Of a stretch of DNA of 64,000 nt, positions 45,806 through 58,948 are shown in pieces. The notes beneath the pieces were generated by a model. That model searched no databases, had not been told where the DNA came from, and saw nothing but the letters and a program-made list of their open reading frames with translations. Within the stretch, counting starts at the first letter, position 1; the number at the start of each line of letters is the position of its first letter. Origin of the DNA: Ricinus communis (taxonomy: Eukaryota > Streptophyta > Magnoliopsida > Malpighiales > Euphorbiaceae); contig NC_063264.1 of assembly GCF_019578655.1 (NCBI RefSeq), positions 18,154,429 through 18,218,428 on the forward strand. Direction: 5' to 3'. The translations under genes were made by a program, and so were the position numbers.

Positions 45806-48338
45806 AAGTTGAGTTTTCACTCTCTCCTAATATACTTGCACATCACTATTAAATAATGGTAATATTCCAACTTTGCACAAATATAAAGGAGCTACGAGAA
45901 TGTGTCCAAAATATATGTGCAAGGGAGTGCCATCAAGTGGAGTGGGTTTGTGTATGTGTGCAAGTGTAGAGTGGTCCCAAAATTAATATATGTGAGTGTA
46001 TTGTAGTACACATTTTATATTAAAATTTTATTTAATATAGTAGTAGCTTTTTGTATGCAATTAAATCTTTTATTCATTTTTTATTAGTATCAGAGATAGC
46101 AGTCAAAGATGAATTATCAAGTGCCTCAAGAGCAAGTGATCAAAGATCAAGGCGTCATTAGCGTGCAATCTAGGATTCTTGAGTTTGTTAGTCTGGGACT
46201 AGGCTTACTTGGTTAATTAGATAGGATAACTAAGTTATTATGACAAATATCTTGTTCTGTAAATAGCCTTGAAAAACTTAATAGTAATAATTATAGCACT
46301 ATGAGTATGTGATTCTACATGCTTGGTTAAGATTTTTAAGAGATCTTAATAAGTGGAAGGTCGTTGTCAATAAAAGATTGTATGCTTTGTCAGTATCATT
46401 GGAGAATGATTTATTGCAGAGCATAAGATATGCGGAGACACCCAAAGAGGCATGGAACGCTTGCTGGATTATTCGCTCGGACAAATAACGCTGAGCCACA
46501 ACAACTCAGGAACAAGTCACATCGTGACATGACAGGTGAGTGAATATTTTACTAAAATTAAAAACTTTATATCAAGAAATTTTAAAATTAGATCCTCGAA
46601 TCAAATTACATATACAAGAATGAGAATGATCATAATTCACAAAGTACATTGCGAGTTTAATGCACTCGTAACAACTCATGGATGATCCAAAAGATTGTCT
46701 TTTAAATGAGTTAGAAATTGTATTAGCTAATCAAGAAGCTTTAGACAAGAAAGAGAAGAAAGCCCTCTTCAATAAAAGAAATGTAATGTTATGACAGAAC
46801 CAAAGAATGAAGGATGGAAAAAATATCAATAAGGAAAGAGCTGGCAACAAAGGAGAGCTCACCATACTCGAGATCAATTAGAGGATATGTTTTATTATCG
46901 AAAGAATATCCAATATTTCATTTATGGTAAACGCGGTCAAGATGTTGGAGACTGCACAGTTTAAAGAGTCAAAGCAAATGTGGCAGTGTCCACACGTCCT
47001 CAACTTCAAAACAAAGAGGAATGGGGCTTTAACATTCAAGCATCGTCTGCCATTGAAGAAACAATAAATGCTAACAAGGTTTTGAATTTAATGGATAGAA
47101 ACCAGGAATGTGTTGAGATATGTCTCTAGATGTTGCTGATTTGAAAATATTATTTCAGCTACAATATGATCCTTTCTTTATGCTATTTTATTGGAAAATG
47201 TTTTATAATTTTATGTAGCAAATTCTCTTGCAAAGTTGTTAGCCAATAGCTGTATAATAACTTAGCCTCATGTTCAATAAATATGAATTCTTAAAAACAC
47301 ATGATATCAATTTCTATATTTGTTGCAACAATGTATCGAATTCTTGAATCATATATTTCCACATATTTCTTGTTTCTTGTGTTTCTACAGACATAAAAAC
47401 ACCAACAAAATCGGACATGTTAGCATCCTCAGCTATATTAAATTATCTTGAAGAATAGTGTGCATGTGAAGGAGAATGACACGTGACTGAATCAAGCTTA
47501 TACGAAGAAGTTCTATTGAAAGAAGAAATCAATACTAAAGGAAGGTTTCAAGAGTAGTGGCATATCTTGAAGAAGCATATTGCAAAGGAAAGTAAGATAC
47601 AATACAAAGTATAGAGGAGCAAATAGAAAAACTGCGAGAAAGTTCCAAATAACAAAAGAGCTTTTATAGTCTCCAAATGATTAAAAATATATATATATTA
47701 GAGATGATAATTCAACAAATACGAGATCAAGAAAAGGAAGAAAAAATAATGCAAAAAAGGGCAAGAGCCAAGTAGGAAACACAAATCGCTGCCCTAGTAT
47801 TGGATGGAGAAGAATTTATAAAGATCTTCAAGGAATATAAAAATAAGTTTTAGAGCAGCATAAGGAAAAACAAGCATGACGGTATACTGCAATTGACGAG
47901 GAATAAAACAATGCATAAGACAGGAGGCAGAGTTTATTATGATCAAGACGGATGTAGAATTACAAAATTAAATTGTGAAAGTTATAAAGAGAATAGTCGA
48001 TGAGGGAGAGTGTTGAAGATCATAGCCTCTCTCTAATTACTTAAATAAAAAATTTGGAAAAAAAGAAGAATCGACTTGGCAAAATTGACACTAAACCAAC
48101 TTTGCACAAATATGAGCTTGACTCCTTAATATGAGCGTGCTGAAGTATATGTGCAAGTGAGTGCCACAAAATAAAATAAAATCAAGTGGAGTGGGTGTGT
48201 ATTTGTGCAAGTGAAGAGTGGTCCCAAAATTAACCTAAGAGTATGCAGCATGAGAGTTGTCCGTAGTTAAGTCTAAATTCCTATTAAGATGGTAATCATT
48301 CTTTTGTCTGTAGTTAAGTCTTTCATTCATTTTCTACA
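45806..48338 (+). mobile_element. Degenerate gag-only copia-type LTR retroelement
   Basis: Diverged direct repeats at about 45806-46087 and 48011-48338 share CCAACTTTGCACAAATAT, CAAGTGGAGTGGGTTTG-like, GAGTGGTCCCAAAATTAA and CTTTTATTCATTTT-like blocks. After the left repeat comes TATCAGAG (46088-46095), resembling the copia Met-tRNA primer site. Before the right one is GATGAGGGAGAG/TGTTGA (47999-48015), a typical purine tract and LTR start. Inside, a broken gag is readable near 46370-46480 (LYALSVSLENDLLQ-like when the frame is followed). A mutated zinc knuckle lies near 46900-46965, with two Cys and the His replaced. I see no protease, integrase or reverse transcriptase, so it is a small non-autonomous relic. 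Boundaries are approximate. Confidence 0.6.
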
Positions 48339-49879
48339 TACAAGTCATCATAAAAAGAAAAAGGGATATAAATTACATGCAATAATTTAACTTAAAAATG
48401 TAAAAACCATACATTCTCCATCCATGGGCAAATACTTTGAATTTTATGTTAACTATGTAAAGTGAAATAATTTTGTCTTGCTCAAATGTTTTAATTTGTA
48501 TCCTCGTAAAATTGCAAGTTTTCATTATATTCTAAATAAAATTTTCTATATTCTAAAAGAATAAATTGATTGTTTAATGTTTTAAAGAAATAGTCTATAT
48601 TCACTTCAAAGGAAATTTCTGATTAGAAAATATCATAACTAATCATCTACCCACTCATTATACTACTGTTGCTATTACTTCAATTATAAATATTATAATT
48701 CGTAAATTTAAACTGAAATTTTTCATATAATAAAATATATAATTGAAAATATGTTGTATAAAATGAAAAACTTTGTGACAAATTAGTATAGTTATTTATG
48801 TCTGTTAGCAAAGGATAGTATTCCAATATAATGCATGAGATCCTACTGATGCAGCTTCACTTGTCTGACATGACACTTGTGTTGTATTTTGAAAATAAAA
48901 TTCAAAAATCATACTTGCAGTTTCACATTTTTTCAACTTTAAGTTTGCATTTTTTAATCATATAATAGATCAATGTACATATTTTTATTCATTTGTAAAA
49001 ATCAATATTTCGTTATTAATCAAATATTCTTATTCTACAAGCACCTCGTCGAATAAATTAAACTACATCCGCAGAAATTTATAATGTTTATAACATTAAA
49101 GTAAAATACTGTCTTTTGCAAACAAATGTAAACACATACATTGATTTGTCACAAAAAAGAATACACATACTTGAAATTAAACCACAGGCATGTTTTTTCG
49201 AATTTTCCCTTAAAAATTATAACTAGTATACTATTTTTTTAAATTAAAATCACTATACATACTGGTTAATGTATTAATTATATTGTGATATTTATGAATA
49301 TAACAGTTCAAATAAACATAAAAACTATACATCAACATTATATCTGTTTCATAATAAGAATACATATTAGAAACTTTTATATCTCAATATATGTGTGTGT
49401 GTGTGTGTGTCATCTAAAAATTGTTGTAACATATTTATGTTGCTATAATATTCATAATACCAATAAAACAGCCGCATTGCACGGAATTTTAGCTAATTCC
49501 TAAACAATAAGCAAAGCATAGTCATTAAAATTGCTGCCAATATCACAGAGCTGTGCTTGTTTTGCTGGTGACAATGCAGTTGGGGAAAACACCAAGGGCA
49601 AGAATTCAAAGGTATAAGAAGCAGACTAGGTCTTTAAGCTTAGAAAATAAAGATCGAACACTGGAAGCAATGTAAACAATCCTTGTAAAAAATGATATTT
49701 GTAATAATCTAACTGTCCAAGTTACTAAACCAATGTGAATTTGTCTTCCTCTAGAGAGAGGTGTTATGCGAGTGTCTGTATTATCTCAGATTCCTAAATT
49801 TTATGTGGTTCCGACAAAATAATTCAAAACACCATTTGGATCTTAATTAACTCACCTCCAGGACGTGTTTAAAATCAAA
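48339..49879. other. AT-rich intergenic region
   Basis: No gene recognised. A (TG)n microsatellite lies at 49392-49410. Bases 49500-49879 are the 3' flank of deoxyhypusine synthase. Confidence 0.6.
49392..49410. repeat. (TG)n microsatellite
   Basis: About nine TG dinucleotides in a row, the only clear TG run in the window. Confidence 0.92.
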
Positions 49880-52800
49880 TTAAGCTTTGGTCTTGACATA
49901 CCCATTTCTCCTTGAGGCAAATGTTTCAGCAACCAGCAGTGGAAAAGCAATGGTCGCATCACAGTGTACCTGGTTGCAATTTGAAAGGAGGGGAGAGCAA
50001 TTTAATCATATACCCACTATAATTATAATCAATTAGACAAAATCTCTCGCGGTAAACTACAATCAAGGGAATAATAACATAGAGTTGCAGTTCTCGTGAC
50101 TGGTAATGACAGAAATTATAAAAGTGTAAATAATTACTGAAGAGGGAAAGAGGGAAAATAAATCATACCTTGACAGTTTTAGCAGATCCTCGAATTTTTC
50201 CCCATGACACAGCCTCATCAGGACGAGCTCCAGAATCGCTCCCGTCAAATTCTTGCGCTGTATTGATAAAAACAGCATAATCTGCACCATTACGCATCAT
50301 GTTAGCATTGCATATGTGATGCTTTGGAAGGCCTCCTCCAAGAACGATGATTCCAGTCTTTCTAGGATTTGCATGGACAGCTTCACCATTCATGGCCCTG
50401 ATGTCTGTCAAAAGAGCTACCTATTAAGTCCTCCATTACTTATGTTGCTAATTATTATACCAAAATAACATTGCAGCAAGAAACATTACCTTGCACAATA
50501 TCAACAATAAGACCTGGGCTGCGGAAGGAATGAAAATACAACATGTCCCCAAGAGAACCATCTGTTAAACCTGGACAGAAGACTGGAATGTTGTTCTGCA
50601 AATCATCCCAAAAGAATGTGGATAACATTCAAAGACTGAAAGAATAACAACAACTACTAGTCTACTCCTTCAACAACATGGAAAATGGCAAAAATCACTG
50701 CCTACTGCCTTACGAGGTTCTTAGGCCCAGCAACCGTATTGTACATCTACTTTAGCAACCCCAATTTTCTCTTTGGTAAAACTTTTACTATTTGCAATAA
50801 AACCAGGCTTAACGATATTATAGGGATCCTTGTTGCAGTATTCCAGTTCAAGAAACAAACTCAAGAGAAAATCCTATTCTAAAACAATATTACATCACTG
50901 ACTCTTCTCAAGCCTCAAAGCCTACAACCTGTTTGTTGCAAGATCGAGATGCTGACCATTCAACTAACTACAACACTGAAATGATATGGGAACAACTCTG
51001 CTGGTGTCACACTTAAATGTCATTGTTGAAAGATCTCGTAAATAATTGTGATTATGTACAATATTTGTTATACTCTATATTTAGAAGTTTATGAGTTGTA
51101 TTAGTAATCTTAGGAATCAATATTTATTTTCTTCTATATTAGGGTAGTTAGTTGAATGGTATATTTCTCCTTAATTAGGGAGATTAGCTGCCTTTTTTGT
51201 TTCTAGTTAAGCTCTTTAAATAGCTGTACATCAATATAGAAAAGTTAATTCAGCCTTCTTATATTATTGTTCACTGTTTACATGGTATCAAAGCCAAAAA
51301 TCCTAGGTCTGAATCTTTTTTCTTTTTATCTCGAAAATGTCTAAAGTCACGTCTGGGACAAGCCAACCTCTTCAGCCATCTCAGCCCGAACCTCAGAGAA
51401 ATACATCCGAAAACCATCCCATTCAGATTAGTACAATCCGACTAAATGGTGATAATTTTCTTCGATGGTCACAATCTGTTCGCATGTACCTCCGAGGAAG
51501 AGGAAAGATTGGCTATATCACAGGTGATACTGAGCAGCCTGGTCTTGACTCTTCTGTGTGGTATTCATTCTCGTTCGGCTTCTGCCTTCAGACTTGCCTT
51601 GCTTTCCTGCCCTCGGCGACGCTTGTTAAACAAAGCAGCGTGTGGGGCTTCAAATGTCAATCCTTATTTTTTTCCTTAGCAACTCTTTTTTCTTTTGCAA
51701 GAGATCATAAAGAAACTGACATGAATGACAAAACTTATACCATTTGGGATGCTGAAAACTCAATGGTAATGACATGGTTGGTCAATTCCATGACTGAAGA
51801 GATAAGTGCAAACTACCTATGTTACTCTACAGCCAAGGAATTATGGGACAATGTCTTAGAAATGTACTCTGATTTTGGAAATCAATCCAAGTTTACGAGT
51901 TGACCCTACGACTTGGGAAAATTTGCCAAGGTGAGAATTCTGTGACAAAGTATTTCAATTCTCTTAAACGGATTTGGCAGGACCTGGACTTATTCAATGA
52001 TTATGAGTGGAAATCAAATGATGACTGCAACCAGTACAAGATGATAGTGGATACTGGCCGAATCTTCAAATTTCTTGCAGGTCTAAATGTTGAATATGAT
52101 GAGGTCTGTGGCCGAATATTTGGAAGAAATCCCCTGCCTCCAATTGGTGAAGATTTTGCGGAGGTAAGGAGAGAAGAGAGTCGAAGACATGTGATGTTGG
52201 GAAAGAGAACTGCAAGTTCAACCGCATCCATGGAAGGATTAGCGCTGGCTATTCCTGAAGCTCAAGTAAGCAGTAGAACTTCTCACAACCAGTGTTCAGA
52301 AGACAAAAACAACCTGCAATGTGACTATTGTGGAAAGCCACGCCATACTCGCGAAAAATGCTGGAAGTTGCATGGTAAACCACCTAATGGTAAGGAAAAA
52401 AAATCTGGTGAACATAGCACACCTACAGCAAATGAGGCCGAGTCATCTCCATTTAGTAAAGAGAAGTCATCTTCTTAAACTGCTGAAATCTTGCTCATCA
52501 TCTAATTCTCCTATCGGTTCTATGGCACAAACAGGTAGTAATTCTTTGGCTCTATTTGTTCTAGGAAGTACTACTCCTTGGATCATAGATTCAGGAGCAT
52601 CTAATCATATGACAAGCTGTTCTCAATTGTTTGACTCGTATTATCCATGTTCCGGTTCCGAAAAAATCAAAATAGCTGAGGGCAGTTTTTCACCTATTGC
52701 AGGCAAAGGAAATATTAAAATTTCAGAAAAAATCTCTTTGAAATCAGTTTTACATATTCCAAAACTTGCATGTAATCTTCTTTCCGTTAGCAAATTGTCT

Positions 52801-55800
52801 AAAAACTCTGATTATTCCATTCTTTTTTCTCCTTCCAATTGTGTTTTTCAGGACTGGAACTCGGGGAAGATGATTGGAACTACTAGAGAAATAAATGGGT
52901 TGTACTACTTGATGGAACTGGTTCTGGGAATAAAACAACTCATGTGTTAGGTAGTACAAGTTCAAACTTTGTCTATGATCAAGTTATGTTATGGCATAAA
53001 AGATTAGGGCATCCTAACTTTCCATATCTCAAATCTTTATTTCCTAAATTATTTAAAGGTATTGATTGTTCAAAACTTCATTGTGAAGCTTGTAATTTAG
53101 CTAAAAGTCATCGTGTTTTGTTTCCAATAAAACCATATTCTGCTTCAAAACCATTTTATTTGTTGCATAGTGATGTTTGGAGCCCATCCAAAGTTAACAC
53201 ACTTTCTGGAAAAAGTGGTTTGAAACATTTATTGATGATCACACACGAGTTTGCTGGGTTTATTTGTTGGAAAAGAAATCTGAAGTTGAACAACGATTTA
53301 AAAATCAATTTCAAACAAAAATTGGCATTCTAAGAACGGATAATGGGACCAAATATTTCAACAAATATTTGAGAACATTTATTTTGGAAAAAGGTATTCT
53401 GCATCAATCCACTTGTCGTGACACATCACAACAAAATGATATTGCTAAAAGAAAAAATAGGCATTTACTTGAAGTTGCTCAGGCACTTATATTTTCCATA
53501 AATGTTCCTAAATATCTTTGGAGTAATGCACTCCTAACCTCTTGTTATTTAATAAACAGAATGCCATCTCGAGTTCTGAAATTTCAAACACCTTTACAAG
53601 TTTTGAAAAATTATTTTTCCATATCTAAGATAACAACAGATCCCCCTTCAAAGGTTTTTGGGTGTGTTTGCTATATGCATGTCCCAAATGTGTTTCGCTC
53701 AAAACTTGATCTCAAAGCTGAAAAATGTGTTCTTATTGGTTATGCTTCTAATAAACATGGGTACAAATGTTTTAATCCAGTCACAAAGAAATTTTTTGAG
53801 AGCATGGATGTCAGGTTTGTCGAGGATCACTCTTTTTTTCAAAAAAAATTTCTTCAAGGGGAGAACTTAGTTAAAGAAAATAATTTTTAGGAAACTTTAT
53901 CCATTTCTTTAACTAATTTTGATATGGAAACTAGGGTTAGCATTATTAATCCTACTTTGCCAGATGTTACTTTATCAGAGACAGGGGGAGAAGCACTTCC
54001 AACGAATCATAATCCAGTGGATCATAATCCTCAACATGAGCTGCAGGTTTATACTAGGAAGAAATTCCATAAAATTAAAACAGCATCAGTTATTCCTTCA
54101 GCAAATGTTCAATCAGCTTTGCCGAATAATGGCCCTACAACTCAGAGTAACCTTCCCTCTACTTCCACTCCTTTTGATCTTGATCTTCTAGTTGCTTTAA
54201 GAAAAGGAATCCGAACATGCACTAAACATCCTATCGCACAATACTTGTCATATAAAAAACTGTCAAAAAATCATAAGAGCATTTGTGTCTAGGATTTCTA
54301 ATATGCTTGTTTCAAGAACTGTTCAGGAATCATTAGGTGACCCGAGTTGGAGATTAGCTGTGATGGAAGAAATAAATGCTCTTAAAAGAAATAACACTTG
54401 GACTTTCATTGAACTACCCAAAGACAAAAAGACGGTTGGGTGCAAATGGGTGTTCACGGTGAAGTATAAAGCTGATGGAAGTGTGGAAAGATACAAAGCA
54501 AGACTAGTAGCAAAAGGATTTACTCAAACTCATGGTATTGATTACTAAGAGACTTTTGCTCCTGTTGCTAAAATTAACTCTATTAGAGTACTTCTTTCTC
54601 TTGCAGTTAACTTCACCTGGCCACTTCATCAATTTGACGTAAAGAATGCATTTTTAAATGGAAAATTGCAAGAAGTATATATGGACCTGCCACCCGGATT
54701 TGAAGAAAACCTCGGAAAAGGCAAAGTGTGCAAATTAAAAAGGTCTCTATATGGATTAAAGCAGTCTTCTAGAGCTTGGTTTGAGCGTTTTGGTGATGTT
54801 ATCAAGAGACATGGTTTCTCTCAAAGCCAAGCTTATCACACCCTGTTTTTCAAACATTACATCAAAGCTAAAGTAGCTATTTTGATTGACAGGGGATGAT
54901 TCTCTTGAGATTAGCAACTTGAAGAGGAAACTTGAAGCCGAATTTGACATTAAGGACTCGGGAAAGCTGAAATATTTCCTCGGGATGGAGTTTGCAAGAT
55001 CCAAGGAGGGAATTTTTGTCAACCAACGCAAGTATGTGCTTGATTTACTCAAAGAAACAGGAATGACAGGTTGTAAGGCAGCAGATACGCCAATCGAACC
55101 TAATGTAAAGTTGAAAACAGCAGCAGCTAATAAGGTAATGGATAAAGAACGTTATCAAAGATTGGTAGGGCGACTAATCTATTTGGCTCACACTCGACCT
55201 GACATAGCTTTTGCAGTGAGTGTTGTGAGTCAATTCATGCATTCACCTGGACTTACTCATTTGGATCAAAAGAACTCCTAGAAAAGGACTTTTGTTCAAA
55301 AAAGGAGAACATCTTTTAATAGAGGCCTACACAAATGCAGATTGGGCAGGAGATGTAAATGATAGAAGATCCACCTCAGGTTATTGTACCTTTGTAGGCA
55401 GAAATCTAGTTACTTGAAAAAGTAAAAAACAAAGTGTGGTGGCAAGGAGTAGTGTTGAAGCAGAATTCTGCTTTGTGGCATATGGATTCTGTGAAGTGTT
55501 ATAGACAAAAAGACTCCTAGAAGAATTGAAGATTCTTATACCAGCAGCTATTAAAGTTTACTGTGACAACAAGGCTGCAATCTCTATAGCTCATAATCAG
55601 TTCTACATGACAGAACCAAACATGTAGAAGTTGACAAACATTTCATCAAGGAGAAGATAGATAGTGGTGTGATATGTATGTCCTACAAACCCACTGCTAG
55701 CCAAACAGCAGATATACTAACAAAAGGTCTTCCCAAGGTGCAACACGAGAATCTAGTTAGCAAGCTTGCCATGAGTGATGTCTTCATGCCAGCTTGAGAG

Positions 55801-58800
55801 GGAGTGTTGAAAGATCTCGTAAATAATTGTGATTATGTACCATATTTGTTATACTCTATATTTAGAGGCTTAAGATCTGTATTAGTAATCTTAGGAATTA
55901 ATATTTAGTTTCTTCTATATTAGGGTAGTTAGTTGAATAGTATATTTCTCCTTAATTAGGGAGATTAGCTGCCTTTTTTGTTCTTAGTTAAGCTCTTCAA
56001 ATAGCTGTACATCAATATAGAAAAATTAATTCAGCCTTCTTATATTTTTGTTCACTGTTTTCAATCATATATCCCAATATAATCAATCTTAAAGCCATGG
56101 AGAATATGGTAAGTGGACTATAGAACATATAGTTTTTGTATCATCATGTCCATCCATTTAGAAGCTACCAACGGAATTGCCAAATTTCTATCTATTTTCC
56201 CTCCTATTGCTGATTCCTTTTAAATTTGCAACATCTTATAAGTCAATGTAATCATCATGAGAAAAGCGCAACATCAAAGTGTCAAAAAGTTTTGTGCAAA
56301 TGGTTGTCCAATATATTGTACTTTGTATACATTGCATCTCAAACTTAAGAAGTCTGATGCGATGTAGAAAGGTCCAGAGTAAAACACCAACAAAATCATA
56401 AGCTTCTTTTCTGTATTTTTTCTTCTTTTCTACCTGCAACTTCCAAGAGATCAAATATTGAAATATGTGAGAAGTTCAAGCCTTCGCATACTAATTTCTC
56501 TCTTCTTATAGAAAGGAATACTTAATTGGTAAAATATCTGGCAATATTAGCTTGTTGTCCTATTGTAAGAAAACTTTCAAGAGATCAGAGAATGGAACAC
56601 GTGAGAAGTGAAACCTTACCTTCACATGCTAATCTCTTCTTTACTTGTAGAAAGGGTGTACGATCTTTTAAATTCTTAAAATTTCTGTCAAGATATTAGC
56701 TTACTATCCAAAATTTGAAAGTTCAATGTAAGAAAATTTTCTCTCTAGAATGTTTATCCAGCACACTTTGCTTATACTTTTTTCTATCTCACTCTTCCCC
56801 ATCGCACATATAAACTACATCATGTTGGAAGGATATTGATTGGTAGCTTAAATTTTCAAGATCACGGCTTTTATAATTTTCTAACAAGGTGTTGAATCAA
56901 GGGTAAGTAATGACTGTATATAACACCAAGGTGGCATGAGGAATAAATGTAAATGATTGTAATATGTTTAACCATTTAAATGAAAAACAATGAAACACTT
57001 AATAGAAAGGAAAAGGAGAAAATTAAGAATCTCATAACTTTAAAAAAATAAATAGATTAGGAAAGGAAAAAGATCAAAGCTAATGTTGATTTAATACTAA
57101 CCTTGTATGCCCAATAAAGGTATGAACTCTCATTATTTATTTCTTTTCCCAAGCGAGCAATCACTTTAGATGGTGTCCATGAAACATTCTGTAAAACAGT
57201 AAAACCCCAAGGATGATGTGAGGGAGATGGGCTAATTTGCTTAATAAGGTGTTATAAAATATTAAATAAATAATGGCACAGGATGGGTTTTTATTCCATA
57301 TGAATATTCCACATGTATGGAGGGAAAGGGGTGGGGAGCAATGAGGCTAACTCAAGAAAATGTGCATAGAGAAGGTAATCTCTCTCCCCAAAACTTCATG
57401 GGAAACAAAAATATATGAAATGGTCAAATTACAGCCATGGTTAATGCAATACATACAAACCTCTTCAAATTGTTCCTTCAACATTTGGTCAAAAATTGGA
57501 ATGATCCAGTCCTCAAATTTGCAATAGTTGTCATTAGGAACCAACAAGTTACCAATGCGGTTTAAACCTTTTGAACGCAGTTGAGCTCCAGGCAGAGAAA
57601 AGTCACCTTTATATGTGGGTGCGAGGCATTTAATAAGATCTTCTTCTATGCCACCAGCAGTTGTAACTACTACATCAACCTGTACTCATGTTACAAAAAA
57701 TAATTCCTTATATCAAGTTGAGAATCATGGGAAGAATGTGGCAAGAATGTGATCAAAAGGTTTGGATTGCCTAGAATGATTACCCGAGTTATAACCATGT
57801 CTGATGTAAAATGTTTAAGTCAAACAGGATATCAATAAAATGATCACAAGTTTCATGGTTTCATGAATTAATTATACATGTCATACATATATAGCTTCTC
57901 TTGTCAAGAAGCATGCCTCAAGATAAGGATAAGTCAACTCCTTCAGAAGAATGACATGAAACATTTTTAATATGAATAAAGAGGAGCAAACTAGAATTTT
58001 TTATTTTTTTTCTTAAAAAAAGCATCTAGAAAACGATGCCAGAAGATGAATATTTCAAATAAATAAACTAATTATACTGCAATCCAAAAGCCCTTATATT
58101 AAGTATCACCTCTATTTAACCCACTATTTGCTCAAAATTCATCAAACTACTCACATCCAAACTTTTAATAACTCTTTCAGTTTGCATTTGTTTTTTTTCT
58201 TTCTTCTCTTCTCAAATCCAGCATTTGAGAATAACTCATCAAAATCAAATGAGCCCAAATTTTCAAAAACTCTTATCTTTTGCTTGCAAATATTTACATT
58301 GTAAGTTTCCAATTCCCAGAGAAACTAAATATCTGTATCAACAATTGGATTCTTCTCAAGTAATTGAACCAGCAAACCCACATAAACAATAAGAACAGTC
58401 TGCATCCTAAGTTTCTAAGTTAAAGCACATAGAAAGAAAGTCCATAATCATATTAAAGAGAAACAAAAAAAAAAAGTTTCTTACCAAATGATGCTGAACA
58501 AGATACCGAACTGTATCTCTAACGCCAGAAGAAACAAGATTGGAGGTAAAACCCAAGAACACTTTGCATCTAACAGAGTCTCTATAAACTGGGTCCCTCT
58601 CCTCCTCACTGCAATCTTCTGTTATATCCTCATCAGCAAGCCTCCAGTCTAGCTTCAATCTCAAAATTAAAAATATTTTCAAAAAGCACAAACATAAACC
58701 CCACTAAATTAAATAAATTAAACACAAGAAGTAAAACAAACCATCTGATTAACAACACCAATGGCATCACCAAGGTTGGATGCTTGAAACCCAGTAGAGA

Positions 58801-58936
58801 CCATGGATTTAAGAAGCTGGGAATAATTAACTCCTTGATTAAAATCATAACCTTCAATCTTAATGCATTTTCCTTCAAGAGATTCTGACTCTTTAAAGAC
58901 CGTGGCGTGTACTGATGATGCTAATTGCTCCTCCAT
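49880..58936 (-). CDS. DHS: Deoxyhypusine synthase
   Basis: Seven coding exons give 366 residues: 58936-58742, 58652-58485, 57679-57461, 57188-57102, 50595-50490, 50404-50169 and 49969-49880; every phase joins. The enzyme uses NAD+ to move the aminobutyl group of spermidine to one lysine of eIF5A, the first step of hypusine formation, in the cytosol. Conserved blocks: [124 protein letters not shown] and FPLLVAETF. Lys328 in SWGKI corresponds to the catalytic lysine (329 in the human enzyme). Length matches the usual ~369. A 5'UTR exon (from 59214 up) and intron (58949-59213) are likely. Intron 4 is 6.5 kb because of an antisense copia insertion. No coding lesion was seen. Confidence 0.96.
51024..51283 (+). 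repeat. 5' LTR of the intronic copia element
   Basis: 260 bases from TGTTGAAAGATC to CACTGTTTACA, matching 55805-56063 with scattered substitutions concentrated around 51090-51105. Confidence 0.95.
51337..52478 (+). pseudogene. copia gag (broken)
   Basis: The gag starts with ATG at 51337 and reads [20 protein letters not shown], typical of plant copia gag. Residues of unusual composition lie between about 51547 and 51720 (Phe/Leu-rich, [16 protein letters not shown]), where related gags continue directly to [12 protein letters not shown]; this looks like an in-frame insertion of about 170 bases. A frameshift or stop at 51901-51903 ends the first ORF. The second ORF (51900-52478) continues in gag and ends with a zinc knuckle, [14 protein letters not shown]. 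Domain identity is from family knowledge; the insertion is inference. Confidence 0.85.
52540..55790 (+). pseudogene. copia pol: protease, integrase, RT, RNase H (broken)
   Basis: Protease [12 protein letters not shown] is near 52582. The gag-pre-integrase [11 protein letters not shown] is near 52990 with its HHCC finger ([12 protein letters not shown]). The integrase core [12 protein letters not shown] is near 53328. The RT runs from [18 protein letters not shown] (about 54350) through [22 protein letters not shown] to [12 protein letters not shown] (about 54750). The YVDD active-site region is deleted: the sequence jumps from AILI to TGDDSLE near 54887-54895. RNase H blocks are [10 protein letters not shown] and RRSTSGYC near 55330-55385. 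Stops or frameshifts are visible at about 53333, 54546, 55281 and 55419, among others. The protein cannot work. Confidence 0.9.
55805..56063 (+). repeat. 3' LTR of the intronic copia element
   Basis: 259 bases matching the 5' LTR at 51024-51283, ending CACTGTTTTCA, preceded by the GAGAGGGAG purine tract. Confidence 0.95.
56064..57101. other. Remainder of DHS intron 4, upstream of the copia insertion
   Basis: No coding signal. Two related blocks are seen: CAAGAGATCA...GTGAGAAGT with a following TTCGCATACTAATTTCTCT at about 56443-56510, and a similar stretch at 56578-56660. They look like a short diverged duplication. On the far side of the element, 50596-51018 also looks like plain intron. 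Confidence 0.5.
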
Positions 58937-58948
58937 GAACAGAATCAC

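Larger units (their letters stand above)
51024..56063 (+). mobile_element. Ty1/copia retrotransposon in intron 4 of DHS, inactivated
   Basis: A 5040-bp element with LTRs at 51024-51283 (260 bp) and 55805-56063 (259 bp), both TGTTGAAAGATCTCG...CA. The LTRs differ at roughly 15 positions, so the insertion is not recent. The primer site TGGTATCAAAGC is at 51284-51295 and the purine tract GAGAGGGAG just before 55805. Flanks are GTCAT (51019-51023) and ATCAT (56064-56068), a 5-bp duplication with one mismatch. Gene order is gag, protease, integrase, reverse transcriptase, RNase H, as in copia. Several stops and frameshifts, and loss of the RT active-site motif, make it dead. It is antisense to the host gene. 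Confidence 0.95.

Noticed and set aside
58937..58948. Upstream in-frame GTG as DHS start
   Set aside because: Not an ATG and it lies just after a splice acceptor; the ATG at 58936 begins the conserved N-terminus.
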